The notes under the pieces are model-generated. The model ran no database searches and had not been told where the DNA came from. It saw only the letters and a program-made list of their open reading frames with translations. A DNA stretch of 39,552 nt from an uncultured Bacteroidales bacterium (lineage in GTDB: Bacteria; Bacteroidota; Bacteroidia; Bacteroidales; UBA932), in NCBI GenBank assembly GCA_946538425.1, contig CAMNGM010000005.1:1-39552 (forward strand), read 5' to 3'. Each line of letters begins with the position of its first letter. The first letter of the stretch is position 1. Positions 31,363-39,431 of the stretch are shown here, piece by piece. Both the position numbers and the translations under genes were made by a program.

Positions 31363-32066
31363 TTTCTGACGGTTATGTGGAAACAGGTTTGCTTTTTTTC
31401 GTATTTCACGTAGCAGGCGCCCTCGTCGCGGAGGTCCTTCAGGACCTGCGAGAGCGTGGCACGGAGGTATTCGGGCGGAACATCGGCATAGGGCCGCTCC
31501 CGGAGTTCGGGCACCTTGACATAGTGCCAGTAGGAGATGTCGAAGGTGGTACCGTAGCGGTGCGTCGAGTTCTCGGAGGCGTTGATGTTCCCCTGGCGGA
31601 GTTTGCGGACGTCCTCCTCCGTGCGGAGAACGGAGGTGACGACCAGTTTGTTGGGGTTCAGTCCCTTCGCCGCCAGGGAATCCTGGAAGTTCCGGCCGAT
31701 GCGGTCCAGCAGTTCCGCCGCGGACGGGACCAGGAACGGGATCGAATGCGTGAGTTCGTCCACGTTGTACAGGTCGTTGTCCACGATCTCGACCAGGCGC
31801 TGTTTCATATGCTCCGCGGCGTCGCGGTCCTCCACCGGCGGGACGCCCACGGCCTGCGCGACCGCCAGCTGCACGTCGTTCAGGTCGTTGAACTCCTTGG
31901 AGAAATTCACGTCCCAGATGCGCACGGGATGGTTCTCGATGGGGCCGGCGTGGAGCCAGCGCCAGCGCTGGATGCCCCGGACGGCCCACAGCACCAGCAG
32001 CCCCACGATCAGGGCGAGGATGGCCGACACGACGAGCCAGAACTTGGTTTTCCGCTTGAGTTTCAT
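31359..32066 (-). CDS. DUF5715 family protein, LAS/M15-peptidase-like
   Basis: 235 aa protein with one N-terminal membrane anchor (about 9-29). The C-terminal half carries the zinc-site pattern of LAS peptidases that cut peptidoglycan peptides: S-x-HRYGTTFD (H169, D176) and CFHITVR (H230). The family in Bacteroides is annotated DUF5715. A role as a periplasmic cell-wall endo- or carboxypeptidase is inferred from these residues. It is the first gene of a two-gene unit with the TlpA-like protein, next to a variant -7 box (TATCTTTA, 32071-32078). Confidence 0.75.
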   Translation of the reverse strand: MKLKRKTKFWLVVSAILALIVGLLVLWAVRGIQRWRWLHAGPIENHPVRIWDVNFSKEFNDLNDVQLAVAQAVGVPPVEDRDAAEHMKQRLVEIVDNDLYNVDELTHSIPFLVPSAAELLDRIGRNFQDSLAAKGLNPNKLVVTSVLRTEEDVRKLRQGNINASENSTHRYGTTFDISYWHYVKVPELRERPYADVPPEYLRATLSQVLKDLRDEGACYVKYEKKQTCFHITVRK

Positions 32067-32070
32067 AGGC

Positions 32071-32127
32071 TAAAGATACAAAGAATTGTCCGAATGACCC
32101 AACAAACCGGAATATTTCGTATCTTTG
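32071..32127. promoter_or_regulatory. Divergent promoters of DUF5715 and the phosphatidyltransferase operon
   Basis: On the minus strand, TATCTTTA (32071-32078, last base off consensus) ends 4 bases before the DUF5715 ATG. On the plus strand, TATCTTTG (32120-32127) ends 7 bases before the phosphatidyltransferase ATG at 32135. Both predict mRNAs with little or no leader. Confidence 0.6.
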
Positions 32128-32134
32128 TCCAATT

Positions 32135-32857
32135 ATGAAAAAGAGTCAAGAAGAAATCAAACAAGCGAAACGGATCCAGACATCGATCCTCAACCCATAC
32201 GAAAAGAAAGCGCTGGTCTGGCTGGCGGAGCGCCTGCCGGCCTGGGTGACGTCCGACATGCTCACCTTCGTCGGATTCCTGGGCGCGGCCATCGTCGCCA
32301 CCGGCTACGCCCTCTCCAACCTGAGCCTGAACTGGCTATGGCTCGCCTCCTTCGGCTTCGTGGTGAACTGGTTCGGCGACTCGCTGGACGGCAGCATCGC
32401 CCGCGTGCGGAACACCCAGCGGAAGACCTACGGGTTCTTCATCGACCACAACGTGGACGTCATCAACGAGTGCATCATGTTCGCCGGCGTGGGGCTTTCC
32501 CCGCTCGTGAACATGACCTTCATGGCCGGCGTCCTGGTGGCCTACCTGGCGCTCAGCGTCTATGTGTACATCGACTGCTACCTCAAGGGGGAGCACCGCC
32601 TCACCTACGGCGGCCTGGGACCCACCGAGTTCCGCATCATCGCCATCCTGGTGAATACGGCGTTCATCTACATCCCGGCCCTGTCCCAGTGGAAGACGCA
32701 CATCGTCCTGTTCCACAACGAGTTCGACTTCGGCATCCTGGACGGCATCGCCGTCATCATCGCCTTCATTCTCTTCTTCTTCTACCTGGTGAGCTTCATC
32801 AAGGACATCAGCTACTTCAAGCGCATCGACCCGCCGAAGCCGTTCGACAAGGACTAG
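32135..32857 (+). CDS. CDP-alcohol phosphatidyltransferase family protein
   Basis: 240 aa membrane enzyme that swaps the CMP of CDP-diacylglycerol or a CDP-alcohol for another alcohol, making a phospholipid. The diagnostic motif D82-x2-D85-G-x2-A-R-x9-G-x3-D104-x3-D108 is complete within GDSLDGSIARV and FFIDHNVD. Five or six hydrophobic segments follow. The alcohol acceptor cannot be read. The next two genes, an acyltransferase and a short-chain dehydrogenase, are spaced by 3 bases and overlap by 19, so they form a lipid operon. Confidence 0.88.
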   Translation: MKKSQEEIKQAKRIQTSILNPYEKKALVWLAERLPAWVTSDMLTFVGFLGAAIVATGYALSNLSLNWLWLASFGFVVNWFGDSLDGSIARVRNTQRKTYGFFIDHNVDVINECIMFAGVGLSPLVNMTFMAGVLVAYLALSVYVYIDCYLKGEHRLTYGGLGPTEFRIIAILVNTAFIYIPALSQWKTHIVLFHNEFDFGILDGIAVIIAFILFFFYLVSFIKDISYFKRIDPPKPFDKD

Positions 32858-32860
32858 CTT

Positions 32861-33739
32861 ATGGTCGTCATCACCCAGCAGGAGGCCGCCCGGCGGCTTT
32901 CCCCCGTTTTCGAAGGACGGAAGGGGAAGCTCCTGTTCGGCCTGGCCGCCGGCGCCACCGGCATCGCGAAGGTCAACGCCCTGCATGACCGGCTGGACAA
33001 GGCCGGCGTCCCCTACGGCCCCCCGTTCGCCAAGGCTATCCTGGACGATGTCGGCGTCGATTTCCGCATCGGGAATCCCGAACGGCTGGAATCCCTGCCG
33101 GAAGGACCCTTCATCGTCATCGCCAACCACGTGTACGGCCATCTCGACGGCATCTGCCTGCTGGACCTGTTCGGCCATCAGCGGCCGGAAACGAAGGTGA
33201 TGGTCAACGAGATGCTCACCTGGATTCCCGGCCTCGCCCCGAGCTTCATCGCGGTCAATCCCGCCACCCGCACCAGCAAGGGGGTGTCCGACACCAGCAT
33301 CCACGGTGTCAGGGGGGCCCTGCTGCAACTGAGGGAAGGCGGTCCCCTGTGCCTGTTCCCGGCCGGCGCGGTCGCGGACCTCAAGCCGCGGGAAGGCTGG
33401 ACCCTCCGCGAACGCGAATGGCAGGACTCGGCCGTGCGGCTCATCCGGAAGGCCCGTGTTCCCGTCGTCCCCGTCCGGTTCTTCGACCGGAATTCCAGCT
33501 TCTACTACGCGCTCGGGCTCATCGACTACCGGGTGCGCTTCGTCCGTCTGTTCCACGAACTGTTCAACAAGCGCGGCACCTGCCCGCGTGTGGGGATCGG
33601 CGCTCCGATTTCCGTCGAGCAGCAGGAGCAATTCACTGATTTACAAGCATTCAAGGCTTTCCTCCGGAACAGCGTCTACCAGATGCCGCTGCCGGAGCGC
33701 TTTGTCCATCGATCCGAATTATGGAAATCAAGAAAGTAA
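32861..33739 (+). CDS. Lysophospholipid acyltransferase family protein
   Basis: 292 aa LPLAT-superfamily protein with catalytic block ANHVYGHLDG (H90, D96), a FPAGA motif at the FPEG position and PVVPVRF strand. It probably acylates a lysolipid or glycerol phosphate product linked to the phosphatidyltransferase just before it. As in the other two LPLAT proteins here, five residues separate the His and Asp. The start is 3 bases after the upstream stop, and its 3' end overlaps the dehydrogenase start by 19 bases. Confidence 0.85.
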   Translation: MVVITQQEAARRLSPVFEGRKGKLLFGLAAGATGIAKVNALHDRLDKAGVPYGPPFAKAILDDVGVDFRIGNPERLESLPEGPFIVIANHVYGHLDGICLLDLFGHQRPETKVMVNEMLTWIPGLAPSFIAVNPATRTSKGVSDTSIHGVRGALLQLREGGPLCLFPAGAVADLKPREGWTLREREWQDSAVRLIRKARVPVVPVRFFDRNSSFYYALGLIDYRVRFVRLFHELFNKRGTCPRVGIGAPISVEQQEQFTDLQAFKAFLRNSVYQMPLPERFVHRSELWKSRK

Positions 33740-34539
33740 GCGTCGCCCTGATCTCGGGCGGCAGCAGCGGCATCGGCGCCGCCACCGCCCGGCTGCTCGC
33801 CGAGGCGGGCATCACCGTCTATGCCGGTTCCCGCCGCGGAACCGTCGAGAAACCCGCCCCGCGCATCATCCCCATCCAGCTGGATGTCAATGACGAGGCC
33901 TCCCTGAAAAACGCCGTGGAGCGCATCGTCGGCGAGCAGGGCCACCTGGACGCCGTCGTCTGCAACGCCGGCAACGGCATCTACGGTCCCGTCGAAGGCT
34001 CGACCGACGCCGAGGCCCGCTACCAGTTCGAGACCTGCTACTTCGGTTCGCTGAAGACCATCCAGGCCTGCCTGCCGGTCTTCCGCCGGCAAGGGTTCGG
34101 CCGCATCGTCACGATCACCTCGGTGATGGCCATCCTCCAGCTCCCCTTCCAGGGGTTCTATTCCGCGGCCAAGGCCGCCCTCCTCTCCCTGAGCGAATCC
34201 CTGCAGATGGAGCTCAAGGGGACGGGCGTCGAGTGCTGCAGCATCCTGCCCGGCGACGTGTCCACCGGCTTCACGGCGGCCCGCAAGTTCACCGTCGCCG
34301 CCCAGGACCCCGGCTCGCCCTACCGGGCCCGGATGGACCGGAACCTCGCGAAGATCGAGAAGGACGAACTGGGCGGGATGAGCCCGGAAGTCATCGGCAA
34401 GGCGGTCTGCAAACAGCTCAGGCGCAAGCATATGGCCGTCCGGGTGATCCCCCGGATCGACTATGGCGCCGTCGGCCTGCTCGTCCGCATCCTGCCCGAG
34501 AAGGCCAAACTCTGGCTGCTGGACCTCCTGTACAGCTAG
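33721..34539 (+). CDS. Short-chain dehydrogenase/reductase (classical SDR)
   Basis: 272 aa NAD(P)-dependent oxidoreductase. The cofactor motif is GGSSGIG (13-19), the NAG motif N82, and the catalytic residues S134, Y147 and K151 in FYSAAKAAL. The C-terminal 30 residues are hydrophobic, suggesting membrane association. As third gene of the phosphatidyltransferase operon it may act on a lipid carbonyl, for example as a 3-keto reductase, but no substrate is shown. It ends 43 bases before DUF5686, which has its own promoter. Confidence 0.88.
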   Translation: MEIKKVSVALISGGSSGIGAATARLLAEAGITVYAGSRRGTVEKPAPRIIPIQLDVNDEASLKNAVERIVGEQGHLDAVVCNAGNGIYGPVEGSTDAEARYQFETCYFGSLKTIQACLPVFRRQGFGRIVTITSVMAILQLPFQGFYSAAKAALLSLSESLQMELKGTGVECCSILPGDVSTGFTAARKFTVAAQDPGSPYRARMDRNLAKIEKDELGGMSPEVIGKAVCKQLRRKHMAVRVIPRIDYGAVGLLVRILPEKAKLWLLDLLYS

Positions 34540-34553
34540 CGCGCTTGAAGATT

Positions 34554-34578
34554 TGCCAAATAATATGTATATTTGGCA
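34554..34578 (+). promoter_or_regulatory. -7 box inside a 9-bp inverted repeat upstream of DUF5686 gene
   Basis: TGCCAAATA (34554-34562) and TATTTGGCA (34570-34578) are exact complements with a 7-base spacer. The right arm overlaps the -7 box TATATTTG (34568-34575), which ends 7 bases before the ATG. A regulator bound to the palindrome would cover the core promoter, so it is a candidate operator. It lacks the T-run of a terminator. Confidence 0.6.
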
Positions 34579-34582
34579 GATT

Positions 34583-37069
34583 ATGTCGACGAAACGGATC
34601 ATATCGTTCCTCCTCCTGCTGCTGGCCCCGGTCTGGCTCCTCGCCCAGACGACCCGGGTCCGCGGCAAGGTGTCCGATGCCGTGACCGGAGCGGGCGTCC
34701 CGTACGCCACGGTCTATTTCGAGGGGACGATGACCGGCGTCTACACCGATTCCACGGGCGCCTACTCCATCCAGTCCGCCGACAAGGAGAACGTGTCCCT
34801 CGTCAGCGCGACGGTGATGGGCTACGGAAAGGCTTCCTTCCCCGTCAAGGAGGGGACCGATACGGAAGTGAACTTCCGGCTGACTCCGGACGGAATGGTG
34901 TTCGGCGGGGAAAGGAAAGAACTGCAGATCCGGTCCATCCTGTACAACCTGCAGGCCCGTCGGGCGGAACACGATCCGGAAAGCCGCGACGCCTGGCAGG
35001 CCGACATCTACAGCAAGGCGGAACTGGCTGTGGCCAACGTGGACAACATCGTCGGCAAGGCCATTTTCCGCAAACGGAACGAACTGATCGCGGACGTGCA
35101 GGATTCCACGGCGTTCAACGGCTACATCCCCGTCCTGCTCTCCGAAGCGGTCCTGCACCGGTATCACAGCAAGGAACCCGCCGTGGACAAGGAAGTGTTC
35201 GAGGCCAGCCGCGTTTCCGGCCTGGACCAGCAGAACATCTTCCGGCAGTTCACCGGAAGCTCCACCCTGCGGATGAACTTCTACCGGGACATCATCCCGG
35301 TGCTCAACATCAGCGTCCCCTCCCCGGCCAGTTCCGCCGGGCATCTGTTCTATCACTACAACCTGGTGGACTCCCTGACCTTCGCCGGCCGGAAGACCTA
35401 CTCCATCACTTTCTTCCCGAAGAAGCTGATCACGTCCCCGACCTTCGAGGGCCGGATGGAGATCGACGCGGAAGACTACGCCATCCATTCCGTCCACTGC
35501 CGGCTGTCCCCTTCCTCCAATGTCAACTGGGTCAGGAACCTGAGCGTGGACAGTTTCAACGCCCGCCGGGAGGACGGCACGTGGTTCTTCGACAACGAGC
35601 AGATGTTCCTGGACGTCGCGGCCCATCTGAACGACCGGGTGACCATCGTCTCCGTCCAGGTGAACCGCGACTTGCGGTACACCTCCTACCAGCCGGGTCC
35701 TTTCCCCGGCGCGGAAGGGATGACGGGCGGCGACAAGGTCGAAGTAGGCGAAGCGCCCGACAAGGACGAAGCCTGGTGGACCGAAGTCCGCCCCAAGGCC
35801 CTCACGACCCGGGAAAAGGCCATCTTCACCACCGTGGAGCGCCTCAAGGAGCGCAGTTCCTTCAAATGGATTTCCGCCATCGGCAATATGCTGGCCACCG
35901 GTTACCTGGAGAACACGGACATCGGCATCGGCTACGGCCCGTGGGAGCGCACCCTGACCTTCAACGGCACGGAAGGCGTCCGTCTGCAGGCCGGCGGCCA
36001 TACCACGAAGGAATTCAGCAAGAACGTGCGTCTTTCGGCTTTTGCCGGCTACGGTTTCCGGGACAAGCTCTGGAAATGGGGCGGTTCCACCGAGTTCATG
36101 CTGGGCGACAACCAGAAGCGGACGAACAAGATCACCGTCTCCGTGAGCAAGGACTACGAGAGCCTCGGACGCGGTTCGGGCGTGTTCACGGAGAAGAACA
36201 TCGTGAACTCCCTGCTGGCGCCGGGCGGTTTCGACAAGCAGGGGATGGTCCTGAAAGCCCAGGTGATGCACGAGTACGAGTTCAGCCCGAGCTTCAACTC
36301 CACCCTCACCCTCCAGCACCTCAGGATCTACGGCAATCCGGACATCCCGCTCATCCGCCCGGACGGGTCGGAGGCCGGGAGTTTCTCCGCGAACCAGATT
36401 CACTGGACGGGCCGTTTCTCCTGGGACGAGCGCATCAACCGAGGCGTCTTCGACAAGTCCTACATCTTCACCCGTTATCCGATCATCTCCGTGGACCTGC
36501 TGGGCGGCATCAAGGGCATCACGGCGGACGACTGCTCCTTCCTCCGCGGGGAACTCACCGTGGACTGGCGCATCCCCGCCGGCGTCATCGGCTTCGGCCG
36601 CTTCCACCTGAACGGCGGCGCCATCCTGGGGTCCGTCCCCTATCCGCTCCTGAAGCTCCACGAAGGCAACCAGAGCCAGCTCTTCGGCAGCCCGGTCGTC
36701 AAGCTGACGGACCGGAACGCCTTCTCGATGATGAACTACTATGAATTCGGGTCGGACCGCTGGCTGACGGGCTTCTACGAGCACAATTTCAACGGCCTCC
36801 TGTTCGGCATCATCCCGCTCGTCAAGAAGCTGGACCTGCGCGAAGTGGTCTCCGTGCGCGGCGCCTGGGGCACCATTTCGGAGAAGAACCGCGGCGGCGC
36901 CCCCTTCCTCCTGATGCCGGGCCTCAATTCCCTGGAGACGCCCTATGTCGAGGCGGGCGTCGGCATCGCGAACATCTTCCACCTTCTCCGGGTGGACTGC
37001 ATCTGGAAACTCACCCACCGCAACGGCCGGGACTTCGCCGTGTGCATCGGGCTCGACATCGACCTTTAA
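34583..37069 (+). CDS. DUF5686 outer-membrane protein with carboxypeptidase-like regulatory domain
   Basis: 828 aa exported protein. A signal peptide (about 1-22, ending LLAQT) is followed by a carboxypeptidase-D regulatory-like beta-sandwich (about 23-105: VRGKVSDAVTGAGVPYATVYFEG). The rest is the long DUF5686 region, with many alternating beta-strands that suit an outer-membrane barrel. It ends in a short aromatic/hydrophobic strand (VCIGLDIDL). The same domain pair is frequent in Bacteroidota but has no defined role. ATG at 34583 is chosen; upstream in-frame codons lie within the promoter palindrome. No neighbour shows the function. Confidence 0.88.
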   Translation: MSTKRIISFLLLLLAPVWLLAQTTRVRGKVSDAVTGAGVPYATVYFEGTMTGVYTDSTGAYSIQSADKENVSLVSATVMGYGKASFPVKEGTDTEVNFRLTPDGMVFGGERKELQIRSILYNLQARRAEHDPESRDAWQADIYSKAELAVANVDNIVGKAIFRKRNELIADVQDSTAFNGYIPVLLSEAVLHRYHSKEPAVDKEVFEASRVSGLDQQNIFRQFTGSSTLRMNFYRDIIPVLNISVPSPASSAGHLFYHYNLVDSLTFAGRKTYSITFFPKKLITSPTFEGRMEIDAEDYAIHSVHCRLSPSSNVNWVRNLSVDSFNARREDGTWFFDNEQMFLDVAAHLNDRVTIVSVQVNRDLRYTSYQPGPFPGAEGMTGGDKVEVGEAPDKDEAWWTEVRPKALTTREKAIFTTVERLKERSSFKWISAIGNMLATGYLENTDIGIGYGPWERTLTFNGTEGVRLQAGGHTTKEFSKNVRLSAFAGYGFRDKLWKWGGSTEFMLGDNQKRTNKITVSVSKDYESLGRGSGVFTEKNIVNSLLAPGGFDKQGMVLKAQVMHEYEFSPSFNSTLTLQHLRIYGNPDIPLIRPDGSEAGSFSANQIHWTGRFSWDERINRGVFDKSYIFTRYPIISVDLLGGIKGITADDCSFLRGELTVDWRIPAGVIGFGRFHLNGGAILGSVPYPLLKLHEGNQSQLFGSPVVKLTDRNAFSMMNYYEFGSDRWLTGFYEHNFNGLLFGIIPLVKKLDLREVVSVRGAWGTISEKNRGGAPFLLMPGLNSLETPYVEAGVGIANIFHLLRVDCIWKLTHRNGRDFAVCIGLDIDL

Positions 37070-37076
37070 TCCCGGA

Positions 37077-37811
37077 TCATCCCTGGATGTCCACGCCGCC
37101 TCCCATCGTGTAGTCGGAGGCGTCGGCGACGAGGTGCTTCTTCATGCTCAGGCGGGCCCATTTGACCATCTGGAAGCAGAAGAGCAGGATGGCGATGGTG
37201 ATGGCCCCGGAGAGCTGGGGCGTCACGGACGCCATCATCGCGACGGTGTCATAGATGCCGTGCGCAAGGACCGGATACAGCCACATCTTGATGCCGGCGC
37301 CCGGCGCGCGGTACTTGTCGAAATGGTTCAGGGAGAAGAAATAGCCCATCAGGACCGCGAAGCCGAAATGGCCCGGGATGGCCGTCAGGGAACGGCCGAT
37401 GCCGGTGGTCACCCAGTCGGTGCCCGCCGCGAACAGATACTCGATATTCTCGAAGGCCGCGAACCCCATTCCCACGCACACGGCGTACACGATGCCGTCC
37501 ATCCGCTCGTCGAAATACGGATTCCTCCGCAGGAACATCCACAGGCAGAAGAGCTTGGCCGTCTCCTCCGGGATGGCCGCCCCGAAGAAGGCCGTCCGGA
37601 ACGCGTCCCAGAAGGAAATGATCTCATCCGGAAACAGCCCCAGACGCATGGAGGGGACGGAAATGAAGAACGAGCAGAAGACTGAGAGGCAGCCCCAGAA
37701 GAAGCCTTTCACGATCATCTTGACGGGTTCCCGATGCATCTTGTCCTGCTGGTAGGTGTAGAAAAGCAGGATCAGGGCCGGCAGCACGGCGAGGGCGATG
37801 ACATTAAGCAT
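37077..37811 (-). CDS. PrsW-family intramembrane metalloprotease
   Basis: 244 aa membrane protein with seven or eight transmembrane segments and the four PrsW motifs: EETAK (E82, E83, K86), FAAFENIEY (E121), PGHFGFAVLMG (H148) and LAHGIYDT (H184, D188). These glutamates and histidines form the expected zinc-binding and catalytic site within the membrane. Bacillus PrsW cleaves an anti-sigma factor; targets here are unknown and no anti-sigma gene lies nearby. The start overlaps the trmO stop by 8 bases, so it is coupled to trmO. Confidence 0.92.
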   Translation of the reverse strand: MLNVIALAVLPALILLFYTYQQDKMHREPVKMIVKGFFWGCLSVFCSFFISVPSMRLGLFPDEIISFWDAFRTAFFGAAIPEETAKLFCLWMFLRRNPYFDERMDGIVYAVCVGMGFAAFENIEYLFAAGTDWVTTGIGRSLTAIPGHFGFAVLMGYFFSLNHFDKYRAPGAGIKMWLYPVLAHGIYDTVAMMASVTPQLSGAITIAILLFCFQMVKWARLSMKKHLVADASDYTMGGGVDIQG

Positions 37812-38460
37812 AGTCGATAACGGTCAATACGCGGCCTTCCACCCGGAAATGCACGTCCCTGCCGCCGAACGGCAGGCCGTACACGCGGTCCGGGTCCTCC
37901 TGGTACGCCGGACGGGGGTCCAGGGCCAGCAGGCCGACGAGCGCTTCGCGCTCCGCCGGGCCGAGGCCCAGCCCCTCCGGAAGGCGCACCTCCAGTTTCG
38001 CCTCGGGCGCCGCGGCGGCGAAACCGGAGCGGGACGCGGGGAAACTGTCGGCGTAGGCCACGTAGGGTTTGATGTCATAGATGGGGGTTCCGTCCATCAG
38101 GTCGGCGCCTTTCACGACGAGGTCCATCCCGTCGATGCCCCCGAGCTCCACGCAGGAGAGGCCCAGCGGGTTGGGCCGGTACGGGGACCGGGAGGCCCAG
38201 ACGCCCACGGCCGCGTTCCCGCCCAGGCGGGGCGGCCGTACCGTCGGCTGCCACTCTCCTTTCGCGGGCTTGTTCGCGGAGAATCCCCAGATGAGCCAGA
38301 TCCGGTCGAAGCCTTCCAGGCCGCGGAGCGCGTCCCGGTTGCGGAAGGCCGACTCGAACACGATGCGGCCCTCCAGGGACGGAACCAGGCCGCTTTGGCG
38401 CGGGATTCCGAACTTGGAGCCGAGGGCTCCGTGGTACACGGCGACCGGCTGGAGTTCCAT
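37804..38460 (-). CDS. trmO: tRNA (t6A37)-N6-methyltransferase TrmO
   Basis: 218 aa member of the TrmO/YaeB family, which methylates threonylcarbamoyl-adenosine at tRNA position 37 with SAM. Landmarks are GIPRQSGLVPSLEGRIVF near 20-35, the hallmark GVWASRSPYRPNPLGLSCVEL, and DGTPIYDIKPYVAYAD. The smaller C-terminal beta domain is present. The ATG at 38460 is 12 bases from the stop of the lipoprotein gene upstream, so the three genes are read together. Confidence 0.93.
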   Translation of the reverse strand: MELQPVAVYHGALGSKFGIPRQSGLVPSLEGRIVFESAFRNRDALRGLEGFDRIWLIWGFSANKPAKGEWQPTVRPPRLGGNAAVGVWASRSPYRPNPLGLSCVELGGIDGMDLVVKGADLMDGTPIYDIKPYVAYADSFPASRSGFAAAAPEAKLEVRLPEGLGLGPAEREALVGLLALDPRPAYQEDPDRVYGLPFGGRDVHFRVEGRVLTVIDYA

Positions 38461-38472
38461 AGGTACAGGGAT

Positions 38473-39333
38473 TTACTTGACTTTCAGCTTCCTGCGCTCG
38501 GCGAAGGAGCCGAAAACGAGGAACGTGTCGTCCCCGGGGGCCGTCCGGAGGGTCACTTTGGTGGAATGCTTCTTCAACTTGTAGGAGACCGGCGCGATCT
38601 CGCCGGTGTCCGGATTCCACTGGAAGGGCTGCCGGCCCTGGACGCGGAAGCGGAGTTTCACCTTGCCGGCGGACTGGCCGAGGTTGCAGATCCGGTAGAT
38701 ATCGATCTGGGGCAGGCGCCGGTGCTGGAAGAACAGGCTGTCCGCCTTCGTCTTCACGTCGGGTGTCACGCCGGCGGCCTTGAGGATGGACTTCACCGTC
38801 CGTCCGGACATCACGTTCCCGGACAGCCAGACCTTCTCCACGGTGCGCTGGAAAACGGTCTCATCGCCCCGGCCGAGACAGTTGGCGGGCTTCACGCCGC
38901 CGATGAAAGCCCCGCGGGCCGCGAAATCGGAAATCCTGTTCAGCACCGGGAGCGACATCCGGGCATCCTGCAGGTACAGCATCCGGGCGTTGAGGCCGGT
39001 GTCGGTATACAGGCGCCCCGCCTTCACGTGCAGGCTGTCCATCAGCACCTCGGTCCCGACGGTCTCGCAGGCATAGCCGAACGGCACGGCGGGATCCCTG
39101 AACAGGACATCCCCCGTCTCGCCGGCGTACACGAGCACATCGGCCACAGGGACGCCCTGCGAGAGCAGGTACTGGGTCCTCCCGTCGACGACGGAGTCCG
39201 GCACGGCCTCGAAACCGGCCTCGAGGGCGGCCAAGGCCTTCTCGGAAGCGGCGATGTCGATGTAATCGAACCGGTTGCGCGCACAACCGCCCGCCACGAG
39301 CAGCACCAGGGCGCCTATGAACAGTTTCTTCAT
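38473..39333 (-). CDS. Lipoprotein resembling the C-terminal part of GH106 enzymes
   Basis: 286 aa lipoprotein with lipobox ending GG-C17. The body resembles the segment after the catalytic barrel of GH106 alpha-L-rhamnosidases: RTQYLLSQGVPVADVLVYAGETGD (about 52-75 in part), YACETVGTEVLMDSLHVKAGRL, then ARMLYLQDARMSLPVLNRISDFAARGAFIGGVKP, and a closing beta-sandwich. The N-terminal catalytic barrel with its Glu residues is missing, yet start, signal and promoter are intact. It may be a carbohydrate-binding or scaffold lipoprotein, or the product of a deletion. Family placement rests on recalled motif order. Confidence 0.6.
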   Translation of the reverse strand: MKKLFIGALVLLVAGGCARNRFDYIDIAASEKALAALEAGFEAVPDSVVDGRTQYLLSQGVPVADVLVYAGETGDVLFRDPAVPFGYACETVGTEVLMDSLHVKAGRLYTDTGLNARMLYLQDARMSLPVLNRISDFAARGAFIGGVKPANCLGRGDETVFQRTVEKVWLSGNVMSGRTVKSILKAAGVTPDVKTKADSLFFQHRRLPQIDIYRICNLGQSAGKVKLRFRVQGRQPFQWNPDTGEIAPVSYKLKKHSTKVTLRTAPGDDTFLVFGSFAERRKLKVK

Positions 39334-39340
39334 AACTCTA

Positions 39341-39400
39341 CAAATTTAAGGAAATCCCCGTGTTTTTCCGTCATTATCTCCAAGATTTTGCGTATTTTTG
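39341..39400. promoter_or_regulatory. Divergent promoters of the GH106-like gene and gpmA
   Basis: Minus-strand TAAATTTG (39341-39348) ends 7 bases before the lipoprotein ATG. Plus-strand TATTTTTG (39393-39400) precedes the gpmA ATG by 31 bases, giving a leader of about 25 bases. Confidence 0.65.
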
Positions 39401-39431
39401 CATCACCAATTGCATTTAAACCTACGTGTCA

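Noticed and set aside
34418..37018. 866-codon minus-strand frame opposite the DUF5686 gene
   Set aside because: Antisense shadow; the plus-strand frame has signal peptide, regulatory domain and promoter.
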